A DNA stretch of 39,692 nt from Candidatus Poribacteria bacterium (lineage in GTDB: Bacteria; Poribacteria; WGA-4E; WGA-3G). The stretch lies in NCBI GenBank assembly GCA_026710795.1, contig JAPOQK010000040.1, positions 1 through 39,692 of the forward strand, read 5' to 3'. Below, piece after piece: positions 16,594-25,652 of this stretch; positions within the stretch are counted from its first letter, which is position 1; every line of letters begins with the position of its first letter. The translations under genes were made by a program, and so were the position numbers. The notes under the pieces are model-generated. The model made no database searches. It saw nothing but the letters and a program-made list of their open reading frames with translations, and was not told where the DNA came from.

Positions 16594-16622
16594 TTGACAA
16601 TAAACCAATTTTATGATACAAA
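16594..16622 (+). promoter_or_regulatory. Promoter adjoining the lipoprotein start codon
   Basis: TTGACA (16594-16599) is followed 17 bp later by TACAAA (16617-16622); a TATGAT at 16612 is too close to be paired with it. With this -10 box the start of transcription would coincide with the ATG at 16629, and there is no ribosome-binding site, so the mRNA may be leaderless. Confidence 0.4.
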
Positions 16623-16628
16623 TATGTT

Positions 16629-17639
16629 ATGAAAAAAACATCAATTCAACTAATATTCATTCTATTCATCACATGTTTATATATCAGCTTTCAAGGCTGT
16701 GCACTGAACTTCAACCCCGGTGATTCTCCAACAGGAATTCTTGAAAAAAATGGGGAACTTACAGAAAATGAAGTATGGGATGGACGTGTGTATGTTACTG
16801 GCACCGTGGTTGTTCCCGAAGGTATTACACTCACTATTCGATCAGGAACAATCGTAGGTTTTGAATCTATAGAGGATCGTATTGCTATCATAGTGCATGG
16901 TGAACTCTATGCTGAAGGTGTACCAGACAGAATGATCGTTTTCGGTTCTTTAGGGAAACAACAAGAAATACAAAAACCAGCATCTGGACAAGATACAACA
17001 ACCGGACAAGTGACCTCTCCCAACATAAACGCTTTACCGCCGAAAGCCGGAGATTGGCAAGGTATTACAATTGAATCACAAAGTCAAAACAGTCGATTCA
17101 CATATTGTCGTATCCAACATGCCACTAACGGAATTCTATGTGCTACGGATTCTATCCATATTGAAAGATGTCTTTTTAGTGAAAATAACATTGGTGTGCT
17201 GTGTGATAACGCTAATCCTACTATTAATGCAAACGAGTTCAACAGGAACGGTAGCGGTCTACAATTTCGCGGAACTTCTGCCCCTGAGGTAGAATATAAC
17301 GAATTCTCTGCCAACCGATATGGAATTGTATGTGAAGATGATTCTCGTCCACGAATTCAACACAACAATATCCGATCAAACTATGAATACGCCATAATCT
17401 GCTATTCTACATCCTCACCTGAAATTGTATCTAACAATATCACATTAAATAACGGTTGGGCAGTTTACGACGGTGGAAGGTTAAGAGACAATTATATCAG
17501 CGGAAATAAACAGGTGGGTCCGAATGTAATTGAGTTGAGCATTGGAACGCAAAGCGATCAGTATTATGGTGTTGACGAGGTATTTGAACCGAGAAATACA
17601 CCCGTTTCTGAGGCAGGTCTGCCAAGGGATAGCTTTTAG
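16629..17639 (+). CDS. Lipoprotein with right-handed beta-helix repeats
   Basis: A 336-aa exported protein. The signal peptide ends in the lipobox FQGC (Cys24), so the mature protein should be lipid-anchored. From about residue 50 there are short strands (VYVTGTVVVPEGITLTI) and then Asn-rich coils (SENNIGVLCDNANPTI, QHNNIRSNYEYAI, NNGWAVYDGG) typical of parallel beta-helix (NosD/PbH1) proteins that bind or cleave polysaccharides. No catalytic residues were recognised. It is followed after 3 bp by the UbiA gene, so the two are cotranscribed. Substrate unknown. Confidence 0.8.
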   Translation: MKKTSIQLIFILFITCLYISFQGCALNFNPGDSPTGILEKNGELTENEVWDGRVYVTGTVVVPEGITLTIRSGTIVGFESIEDRIAIIVHGELYAEGVPDRMIVFGSLGKQQEIQKPASGQDTTTGQVTSPNINALPPKAGDWQGITIESQSQNSRFTYCRIQHATNGILCATDSIHIERCLFSENNIGVLCDNANPTINANEFNRNGSGLQFRGTSAPEVEYNEFSANRYGIVCEDDSRPRIQHNNIRSNYEYAIICYSTSSPEIVSNNITLNNGWAVYDGGRLRDNYISGNKQVGPNVIELSIGTQSDQYYGVDEVFEPRNTPVSEAGLPRDSF

Positions 17640-17642
17640 TTA

Positions 17643-18569
17643 ATGAACCGAGTCAAAGCATATCTTGAACTCATTCGTTATCCACTCTTTGCCATTCCAA
17701 TTGTTGCCACACTACCAGGAGCACTTATTGCAAGTGAAGGACAGTGGACTTGGAGAGTTGCTGCTGCTTTAGTCATTGCTATGTTTGGCTACTTTGCAGG
17801 TATGATAAAGAATGACTATTTTCATCGTGAAACAGATGTACTTACGAATCCTGACCGACCACTTCCATCCCTTCGGTTAACACCACAACAGGCACTTGTT
17901 CCCGCAAGTATAATTTATGGGTTATGTGTTATCTTCGGATTCCTGCTTAGCGTAAAAGCAGGTCTGTTGGTAATGGCATTAGTCGCAATTTCACACCTCT
18001 ATAATGCATTTTTCAAAGCACAAGGAATTTTGGGGAGTTTGACATTACCATTGGGAATTGGACTATTAAACGTCTTTGGTGCGTTGGTAGTGAGTGGAAA
18101 TGTTCCAAGGTTAGTCTGGTATGCATTTGGAGCGACCACACTTTACGATTTAGGTACACATATCACAACAACATTTAAAGACATAACACGTGATAAGGAA
18201 CAGGGTATCACAACTACACCCGTACAACTCGGTATAGGTCCATCTCTTTTCTTGTCAGCAGTTGCAACTATTGCCGCTTTTATTGTAGCACTATTACCGT
18301 TTTGGTTAGAAGATTCGCTAATCAACAAGACTTATATCTTATGGATAATTCTGGGAGTCCTTGCTACTGTAATCACACGAATTCCTTTGTTTATGCAACC
18401 GAATGAGAAAAACGGATATTTAGCATTGAAAGGATCCATGATAGGTTCAATCCTATTTTTTCCGTGTCTATTTGGTGCACAAGTATCAATCGTTATTTCT
18501 ATGGCAGTGATTCTTCCATTGTTGTTAGTTACTATGGTCTTATTAAAAACATCACGTCAAGAAGTTTGA
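17643..18569 (+). CDS. UbiA-family prenyltransferase
   Basis: A 308-aa protein with about eight or nine membrane helices and the two Asp-rich motifs of the UbiA superfamily: N57-D58…D65 in KNDYFHRETDVLTNPDRP and KDITRD at 179-184. It transfers a polyprenyl chain from its diphosphate to an aromatic or polar acceptor in the inner membrane (quinones, haems or lipids). The acceptor cannot be told from the sequence; no other quinone gene is adjacent. It starts 3 bp after the lipoprotein stop, without its own ribosome-binding site, suggesting coupled translation. Confidence 0.9.
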   Translation: MNRVKAYLELIRYPLFAIPIVATLPGALIASEGQWTWRVAAALVIAMFGYFAGMIKNDYFHRETDVLTNPDRPLPSLRLTPQQALVPASIIYGLCVIFGFLLSVKAGLLVMALVAISHLYNAFFKAQGILGSLTLPLGIGLLNVFGALVVSGNVPRLVWYAFGATTLYDLGTHITTTFKDITRDKEQGITTTPVQLGIGPSLFLSAVATIAAFIVALLPFWLEDSLINKTYILWIILGVLATVITRIPLFMQPNEKNGYLALKGSMIGSILFFPCLFGAQVSIVISMAVILPLLLVTMVLLKTSRQEV

Positions 18570-18702
18570 AAACAGTGAGAAATTAGTAAATAATAACAGA
18601 TTCAATAATTATTTGACTTGCAAAACCACAAAGATACGTTAATATTTTTTATGATTTTAATTATCTATTATATATATGGATTCTAAATTGAAAGGAAAAA
18701 AT

Positions 18703-20151
18703 ATGAAGAATATCGTCTTTCTAATTACAGATACCTTCCGCTATGACAACCTTGGTGAACGGGCGGAAAAACCTATCCGTACACCTATGCTTGACAAATT
18801 TGAGACTGAACGTGCCACAGCAATTGACAAGTTCTATATGAGCAGTTTTCCTACAATACCACACCGCACAGATGTAGCAACAGGAACGTTAGGGTGGCCC
18901 CACTACGGATGGCAGGCAATAGATTTAAGTGGTCCAAATCATATTGCAAAACTCTTAGGTGGTCAGGGATATGCGACACAATTGATCTGTGATTGTCCGC
19001 ATCTGTTTAATGCCCGTTTCCAGCAAGGATTTCAGGCTGCATTCCAGCACCGTGGACAAGAAGGTGACAAACCTTTGCTTCATCTCAATGATGAAATCAA
19101 AACCGTCATGCCAGATGAGAAAACTCGTCCTAATCCTTCTTTCAGAGGTAACACCTTACCCAATACACACCGCTGGACAAACAGATACTATCAATACGAG
19201 TCCGAGACATTTTCCGGTAGAACATCCCAAACTACAATACGATTCTTAGAGGAAAACTATCAGTCTGGTCCCTTTTTCTTGTGGGTTGATTTCTTTGATC
19301 CGCATGAACCGTGGGATCCCCCCGAATATATTGTCAAACGTTATGACCCAGACTATTCTGGACCACCGATGTTACATCCAAACTATGGACGATCCTCCAT
19401 TTATACAGATTCGGAATTACATAATCTCTGGGCACATTATGCGGGTGAATCTGAATTGATTGATCGGCACATAGGCCAGATACTCCAAAAAGTAGATGAT
19501 TTGGAACTTTGGGATGACACGCTCGTTGTGGTTATGTCTGACCACGGTATGTCTATTGGAGAGCACGAGAGAACTGGAAAATCAAACATTGATCCTGAAG
19601 ACCCAAGATATTGGCCCACCTATCCTGAGATAAACCATGAGATGTTTTTAGTAGCTGGTGGTGATGTGCCTCAAGGGCAACGGCTTGATATGATTGCACA
19701 ACCGATGGATATTTTGCCTACGTTGTGTGATTTAGCAGATGTCGCACTTGAACCGCCAAAACCTTTTGAAGGACGTTCATTTGCTAATGCGCTACTCAAT
19801 GGTGATTCTCAACATAGGGAATATGCAGTAACCGGAACTCATATCGGTTCTCGTAACGGTACTGTGCCACGTCGTGCAACAACCCCATTTCTCGTCACGG
19901 AACGTTGGGGATATGCCCCTGTTGGTGCGTATGGCACACCTGAATTGTTCGACTTAACAGTAGATCCTATTGCAACAAACAATCTTGCAGATGACAACGA
20001 AGCACTCGTCGCTGAATTACATCAACTATTTATTGCACATCTCTTGGAACACAATGCACCTGAATCATTCCTTGAACTTTGGAAAGAATCTCCCACCGGT
20101 GAAGGACGCGGAAAATGGGCAATCGATTATCCTGATGAGGATAATGAATAA
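18703..20151 (+). CDS. Sulfatase-like hydrolase with Thr at the nucleophile position
   Basis: A 482-aa alkaline-phosphatase-superfamily protein. It begins MKNIVFLITDTFRYDN, with metal-binding Asp residues D10 and D15, and later has FDPHEPWDPP and VVMSDHGMSIGEH supplying Asp and His ligands. In the position of the sulfatase C/S-x-P-x-R signature it has T51-I-P-H-R55. Thr cannot become formylglycine, so ordinary sulfatase chemistry is unlikely and phosphodiester or phosphonate-type hydrolysis is possible. There is no signal peptide. The ATG at 18703 is preferred over 18676 because AAAGGA lies just upstream and residue 1 then matches family N-termini. It is monocistronic. Confidence 0.88.
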   Translation: MKNIVFLITDTFRYDNLGERAEKPIRTPMLDKFETERATAIDKFYMSSFPTIPHRTDVATGTLGWPHYGWQAIDLSGPNHIAKLLGGQGYATQLICDCPHLFNARFQQGFQAAFQHRGQEGDKPLLHLNDEIKTVMPDEKTRPNPSFRGNTLPNTHRWTNRYYQYESETFSGRTSQTTIRFLEENYQSGPFFLWVDFFDPHEPWDPPEYIVKRYDPDYSGPPMLHPNYGRSSIYTDSELHNLWAHYAGESELIDRHIGQILQKVDDLELWDDTLVVVMSDHGMSIGEHERTGKSNIDPEDPRYWPTYPEINHEMFLVAGGDVPQGQRLDMIAQPMDILPTLCDLADVALEPPKPFEGRSFANALLNGDSQHREYAVTGTHIGSRNGTVPRRATTPFLVTERWGYAPVGAYGTPELFDLTVDPIATNNLADDNEALVAELHQLFIAHLLEHNAPESFLELWKESPTGEGRGKWAIDYPDEDNE

Positions 20152-20218
20152 CATTGGTATGGGTCAGTGACAATTGTATTGCTAACCATAGACGTCAATT
20201 TATCTTGAATTTTAAGGC

Positions 20219-20270
20219 AGTAGGAACACTCTGGAGAATGTCATGTGGCATTTCCCAGAGTGTTCCTACT
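20219..20270. repeat. Long palindrome (stem-loop) after the sulfatase-like gene
   Basis: AGTAGGAACACTCTGG (20219-20234) and its exact complement at 20255-20270 form a 16-bp stem. After one mismatch the stem continues for about 7 more pairs, including two G-T pairs, to a 4-base loop. No T-run follows on either strand, so it is not a standard terminator. The form is that of a dispersed palindromic element or a processing/stability hairpin. The remainder of the ~350-bp gap 20152-20502 shows no gene. Confidence 0.75.
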
Positions 20271-20502
20271 ACTATGCATCGAAGAAGGGATATAACAACT
20301 AACGTCTAAAAGTAAATTCGGAATTTCCTTTAATTTATCTCCTATAGCTGGATATTTAGTATACCCTACTTTACAGACACTTTCGAAATTTCCCGATGAA
20401 ATATCATATATATACATCTAAATAAACATTCAACATGAATTCGATTTCGGTTGTCTAACTTATTAACGCATAAAAAAATACAATTGAATAATGGAGGAAA
20501 AA

Positions 20503-22452
20503 ATGAAAACTAAACTTTTCTGGGTTATATGTACTATTATTTTTGTATACCCTTTCTTCCCCTCTATCTCGACATTTGCAGATCAATCTGAAAATATTCA
20601 GCAAATCTATCATAATGCAGATGACTTATATAATCAGACAAATTTTTTGGATGCAATTACATTATATACAGAAGCTCTTGAAGTATCAAAGAAACCCGGT
20701 GTAAGAACTGAAATGATTGATAAGGATTTCAATACATTAGTAAACTTTAAAATTGCTGTTTCTTATTCCAGACTTGCGGAACAGACGAATAATGCTGATC
20801 ATTACAATACTGCAATCGAATATATCAATAAAGTTGCAGCAACCGCAACAATACCAAAACACCAACAGGCTTTAACTTACCTATTTGGACATGTTCTCTA
20901 TCGTACACAGCAATATGAACTTGCGGAAGAAAAGTTTATAAAGTTAATTGTAGACTTTCCAGATAGTTTACAGGTAGAGAATGCATGGTATTCAATCGGT
21001 CAGTTGAACTATAAACTTGGGGATTATGAAAAAACACGATCTGCTTTCAGGAATCTTCTTGCTAAATTTCATGATTCCGACTTCAAAGACGATGCACAAC
21101 TTCTCATCGCACAAACATATTTTGATGAAGAAAATTATGAGTCTGCCTATCCGGAATTCGTTAAGTTAACCTCACCAGAATTTAAACAATATTCTCGACT
21201 GCAAGCCGAAACAATGTACAAAGCTGCATATTGTTTATTCCAATTGGACAGGTATGATGAGGCAATTCACAGATACGCAAACTTTATCAAGGAATATCCA
21301 CTTCATTATCTATCTACTGTAGTATATTTCGATTTAGGGAATATTTACACTAAGCAATTAGATCACGAAAAAGCACTGGTTAACTACAGGTTGGCATTTC
21401 AAAGCACAACAAATCAAGAGCTCAAATCCGAAATATTAGCTACAATCGGAGAATCATACTTTATACAGGCTGACTATGAAAACGCGATTGCAACATACAC
21501 AGAGCTAATCAAACTTTTTCCGAGTACTAACTTTGTCATAGATGCAAAACTTGGTATTGCTGACAGTCATTTTCGTCTTGAACGGTGGAATGAAGCAATT
21601 TCTGCTTATAGGGAAGTTATTGAGTATGTAACAAACGATTACAAGCTCAGTGAGACTGCAGAACACGTTTACATACCTTATAGCCTTTACCAAGTGGCTG
21701 AATCATTTTTCAAATTTGGCACAGATCTGAAAGAAACAAATCAGGTTAAGTTGTCAACTACTTCTTTAAAACAAGCGTTAACTTGGTACCAGTCTACTGT
21801 AGACAATTTTCCAAACAACAAAATTGTGCCGCAAGCATCTTATGGGATAATTTGGACACTAAATGAATTGGAACGATACAAAGACATAGAAATACTTGCT
21901 CAAAGATATATAAAAAAGTACCGTACAGGTAGTGAATTTGATATACTTGCAGCCAAGGTGCAACTCCGTCTTGCTGACATCAGGCGGGAAGAATATAAAC
22001 AATATGTTGAAGCCGCAAGAGAATATGCAATGATATGGGATTACCCAATGCTCCCCAAGTTCAATTATGTTAAGTTGATGGGAAAGTATTTTGAAGGCAT
22101 GTGTTATTTTGAGGCTGCAATACCAGAAGGGTATTTAGAAGGTGATCCCACTTCAAAGTTGAATGCAGACTATCTCAATAAATCTGTTGTAGCATTCCAA
22201 GAGGTAATTCAGCGTTTTTCAGATGAAAATTATTTGCCTGGTGTAAATAAAGGTGTGTATAAAGACTTTCCTGAACGTGTTCCTCAGGTAGAGGAATCAC
22301 TGATGAATGAAGCGCGTTCACATAAGATGCTTGGTAACTTAGATGCAGCTTGGAACTGTTACACAAGAATACCTGAAACAAGTGAGTACTACAGACAAGC
22401 ACAACTTCTTATGCAACAACTTTCAACAGATGAAAATGTCTCAGATAAATAG
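20503..22452 (+). CDS. Exported tetratricopeptide-repeat protein
   Basis: A 649-aa protein with a signal peptide (hydrophobic core ~6-24, likely cleavage after STFA) and TPR units through most of its length, for example ALTYLFGHVLYRTQQYELAEE and AQLLIAQTYFDEENYESAY. The repeats resemble BamD/YbgF-type periplasmic TPR proteins that bind envelope proteins. The ATG at 20503 has GGAGG 5-6 nt upstream; the longer ORF's ATG at 20491 overlaps this site. No enzyme domain was seen. A role in envelope assembly or secretion is an inference. Confidence 0.82.
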   Translation: MKTKLFWVICTIIFVYPFFPSISTFADQSENIQQIYHNADDLYNQTNFLDAITLYTEALEVSKKPGVRTEMIDKDFNTLVNFKIAVSYSRLAEQTNNADHYNTAIEYINKVAATATIPKHQQALTYLFGHVLYRTQQYELAEEKFIKLIVDFPDSLQVENAWYSIGQLNYKLGDYEKTRSAFRNLLAKFHDSDFKDDAQLLIAQTYFDEENYESAYPEFVKLTSPEFKQYSRLQAETMYKAAYCLFQLDRYDEAIHRYANFIKEYPLHYLSTVVYFDLGNIYTKQLDHEKALVNYRLAFQSTTNQELKSEILATIGESYFIQADYENAIATYTELIKLFPSTNFVIDAKLGIADSHFRLERWNEAISAYREVIEYVTNDYKLSETAEHVYIPYSLYQVAESFFKFGTDLKETNQVKLSTTSLKQALTWYQSTVDNFPNNKIVPQASYGIIWTLNELERYKDIEILAQRYIKKYRTGSEFDILAAKVQLRLADIRREEYKQYVEAAREYAMIWDYPMLPKFNYVKLMGKYFEGMCYFEAAIPEGYLEGDPTSKLNADYLNKSVVAFQEVIQRFSDENYLPGVNKGVYKDFPERVPQVEESLMNEARSHKMLGNLDAAWNCYTRIPETSEYYRQAQLLMQQLSTDENVSDK

Positions 22453-22533
22453 TAGTTTTAATTGATCCTATTGAAAAGAATAAAATAGGTGCTTTAACCA
22501 AATTTATTACCTATGAAAGAGATACCGTAGCAC

Positions 22534-23841
22534 ATGGAAGTGTCATCATTGAGTAAAGATTTCAGTCAGATTGTGGGAGAGTCTGGTCTTCTATCAGACG
22601 TAGAGGCTTCAGACTATGTATATGACAATTCTGTTCCGAAGGCAGTTGTTCTACCATCATCTGTTCAAGATATACAAAATGTTCTTCGTCATGTATCTGA
22701 ACAGAATTTGCGGGTGATACCTGCAGGTGCTGGAACAAAACTCGGAACTGGCAATTTAGCCAATAATACAGATATAGTTATTGCAACAACCCAACTGAAC
22801 AAGGTGGTAGAATATGAACCCGCTGATTTAACTGTAACTATTGAATCGGGGATGAAATTGGCAGACTTGCAAAACGAATTAGCACAACACAAACAGTTTC
22901 TCCCGTTGAATCCTCCCTATTCCGATAAATGCACTATTGGAGGGTTAGTAGCAACGAATTCCAGTGGACCAATACGACTCAGATATGGAACAGCACGGAA
23001 TCTGGTTTTAGGAATGAAAGTTGTCCATGCATCTGGTACAGTTGTAAAGAGTGGTGGCAAAGTCGTCAAAAATGTTGCAGGATATGACCTAAACAAACTC
23101 TATATTGGATCGTATGGCACGCTCGGTATCATAACTGAAATTACACTAAAATTGGCACCGCTACCTATAAAGGAGTCAATAATCGCTGCGCAGTTCCACA
23201 ACATTCAAGATGCAGTGAAAACTGGATTAAAGGTTGTCAGTTCACAGTCTCTACCAACTTATGTAAATCTATTGGTCGGTTGTACGTTAGACCTTTTTGA
23301 TGAGAAAAAGCCAACGGTTATAGTAGGATTTGGGGGTGATCCAGAAACATTATCTTGGCAACTAAAAACTACCCAAACACTATTGGAACAAAATGATGCT
23401 ATCGGTGTGCATACTGTAGAACACGAATTGGTCTCGACGATTAGTAATTCAATCGTAGAATTTCCTTCAGTAGATAGACAACCTGATGTGGTTATCGTAA
23501 AAATAAATATAAGGCGTACAGATATAGCAGAATTTGTTGACAAGATTTACAAAGACACTTATGAGATGATGTCCCTATTGGGTAATGGTGTACTATATCT
23601 CAAAATACCCGTGGATTCAGAACCAGATTTTCAGGCACTTGCAAATATACTTGCACAAATCCGTCATAATGCTGCTGCTATCGGTGGTAACCTTATCATA
23701 GAATCTGCACCATCAGAACTAAAACATCATATTGATGTATGGGGTTCAATAGGTAACACACTCAACTTAATGAAAAAGATAAAATCAAAATTTGACACAA
23801 AAGGTCTTCTGAATCCGGGTCGGTTTGTCTCAGATATTTAA
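22534..23841 (+). CDS. FAD-binding glycolate oxidase subunit GlcE-like
   Basis: A 435-aa VAO-fold flavoprotein: PAGAGTKLGTGN (63-74), LNPPYSDKCTIGGLVATNSSG and GYDLNKLYIGSYGTLGIITE in the FAD domain. The C-terminal half is divergent and lacks the GHVGDGNFH and GEHGIG metal motifs that the 3043 protein has, which fits GlcE rather than GlcD. It ends KFDTKGLLNPGRF as usual. GlcE works with GlcD and GlcF to oxidise glycolate; here glcD-like and glcE-like genes are 19 kb apart and glcF is not in the window. Substrate uncertain. Confidence 0.85.
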   Translation: MEVSSLSKDFSQIVGESGLLSDVEASDYVYDNSVPKAVVLPSSVQDIQNVLRHVSEQNLRVIPAGAGTKLGTGNLANNTDIVIATTQLNKVVEYEPADLTVTIESGMKLADLQNELAQHKQFLPLNPPYSDKCTIGGLVATNSSGPIRLRYGTARNLVLGMKVVHASGTVVKSGGKVVKNVAGYDLNKLYIGSYGTLGIITEITLKLAPLPIKESIIAAQFHNIQDAVKTGLKVVSSQSLPTYVNLLVGCTLDLFDEKKPTVIVGFGGDPETLSWQLKTTQTLLEQNDAIGVHTVEHELVSTISNSIVEFPSVDRQPDVVIVKINIRRTDIAEFVDKIYKDTYEMMSLLGNGVLYLKIPVDSEPDFQALANILAQIRHNAAAIGGNLIIESAPSELKHHIDVWGSIGNTLNLMKKIKSKFDTKGLLNPGRFVSDI

Positions 23842-23950
23842 TCTTTTTCTCATAAATTCCTCTCTTGAATTATCAATAACATGTCAATCTACTACTTTGT
23901 TTTAATTGTTCCTAAATGTCAAAGTTTCTATAAAAGGAATAGGTGATAAC

Positions 23951-25567
23951 ATGGATAAAACGAAAGGAAACATTTTGTGGATAGATAACGCTGTTGATGA
24001 ACCACTTGCAAGTCCATATATGAAATCTGAGTTGAAACCGTACATTCGCTTTTTAGAATATCAAGGATACGATGTCACCTTATCAGAAAGTAACGTAGAG
24101 GGAATAGAATTACTCAGAGAAAATACATTCCATGTAATATTATTTTGTTGTGATGTACTTACCGACACTGGTGCCCAACTGTCACATATAAGGTCAGTTA
24201 ACGCACACATCCCCATTATTCTACTAACAAATGCAGGTGGACAAGAGATTTTGGCACAAGCAAGCCTTTATGGTGTTGACGATGTGTTAATAATGCCTAC
24301 AAATCCAAGACAGATGGTATCTTCTCTGACATTTACATTGGAGAAACTGTGGATGCGTGAGACATATACACCTCAAGTGTATGTCGAAAACTTTAACAAG
24401 CAACAAACATCAGAACACATTCAATACAATATGGACAATCATTTTCACGAAAACGATTGGCAAGCTTGGATTGATACCTATATCCATATTGTTGAATGGG
24501 AAATGAAATTTGATGGACTTTCTAACTTGGATGAACTAAAAGCCATTCACGCTCGTGAGAAACACGAAGCAAATGCAGCTTTTTCAAACTATGTACAAAA
24601 TACATATAAGTCTTGGATAGATGGTGAAAATTCACCCACACTATCTGTAGATGTGTTTTACAAATATGTCATACCACAAATACAAATTGGTAAATCAGTA
24701 TTATTTGTTGTAATGGATTGTATGCGGTTAGACCACTGGTTGAAAATTGAACCTATTCTATATAACGATTTCAATATAACAAAACACTATTACTACTCAA
24801 TATTGCCCACTACAACTCATTATGCACGTAACGCAATCTTTAGTGGGCTGTTTCCAAGAGATTTAGCTGAACGACACCCCAACCTATATGCAGAACCAGA
24901 TGAAGAACAAACAAGTATCAACCGATTTGAAAAAGAATTGATGTACCTACAACTTGATCGGCATGGCATCGTTTTAAAACCCACACCTCACTACTTTAAA
25001 ATTTTCGATGCCCGAGGAGAAAACCAGTACTTACAGTGGTTAACTGATGCTCCACGAATTAGTTTAGCAGCAGTGGTCGTTGATTTCCTTGATATGTTGA
25101 CTCATCTTCGAAGCGAGGTAGACCTATTTCAGCAACTTGTACCAAATGAAGAAGCATTCCGATTGCTTGTACAAACATGGTTCCGATATTCACGAATATA
25201 TGAAATGCTTCGACTTGCAGCAGAGCGCGGAATCACTATAATATTAACATCGGATCACGGTTCCGTGTTGTGTCAAAACGCAACAAAAATATCCAGTCGA
25301 AATGAACTCTCAAGCGGACTCCGCGTAAAAGAAGGTATTGACGTATCTTTTGAGACAGAAACAGGGATGTTAATTGATAATCCAAAAGCATATCAATTAC
25401 CTTATGACGCATCTGACAAGAATTATATTCTCGCCAAAGAGGATTATTATTTTGTATACGAAAGGCAATTTAACTCGTATAAAGAGATTTTTCAGAATAG
25501 TTTCCAACACGGAGGCGTTTCATTGGAAGAGATGATACTCCCTTGTGTTATTCTTGAACCGAAATAA
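23951..25567 (+). CDS. PorX-like protein: degenerate receiver plus PglZ phosphatase domain
   Basis: A 538-aa protein. Residues ~7-132 are a CheY-like receiver, ~165-225 helical, and ~245-535 a PglZ/alkaline-phosphatase domain. This is the architecture of PorX of the Bacteroidota type IX secretion regulators. Catalytic features are kept: D256 in VVMDCMRLDHW, the Thr cluster T287-T289 in ILPTTTHYARNAIFSG, and D435/H436 in TSDHGS. In the receiver the acid pair is D12-N13, the phospho-acceptor Asp is replaced by Cys66 (with Asp two residues later), T93 is kept, and the conserved Lys is M115. AGGTGA (23941-23946) selects the ATG at 23951 over the ORF start at 23906. No other T9SS gene is present. 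Confidence 0.85.
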   Translation: MDKTKGNILWIDNAVDEPLASPYMKSELKPYIRFLEYQGYDVTLSESNVEGIELLRENTFHVILFCCDVLTDTGAQLSHIRSVNAHIPIILLTNAGGQEILAQASLYGVDDVLIMPTNPRQMVSSLTFTLEKLWMRETYTPQVYVENFNKQQTSEHIQYNMDNHFHENDWQAWIDTYIHIVEWEMKFDGLSNLDELKAIHAREKHEANAAFSNYVQNTYKSWIDGENSPTLSVDVFYKYVIPQIQIGKSVLFVVMDCMRLDHWLKIEPILYNDFNITKHYYYSILPTTTHYARNAIFSGLFPRDLAERHPNLYAEPDEEQTSINRFEKELMYLQLDRHGIVLKPTPHYFKIFDARGENQYLQWLTDAPRISLAAVVVDFLDMLTHLRSEVDLFQQLVPNEEAFRLLVQTWFRYSRIYEMLRLAAERGITIILTSDHGSVLCQNATKISSRNELSSGLRVKEGIDVSFETETGMLIDNPKAYQLPYDASDKNYILAKEDYYFVYERQFNSYKEIFQNSFQHGGVSLEEMILPCVILEPK

Positions 25568-25652
25568 TAAAGGCATGATACAATAACTTGATAAAATAAA
25601 ATTAATACCATGCGTCGTTCACTAATATGTCTTGTTCAAGGAGTACGAATTT

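Noticed and set aside
23951..25567. A type IX secretion locus
   Set aside because: PorX-like protein only. No PorK/L/M/N, SprA, or CTD-containing cargo genes are present, and the receiver is degenerate.
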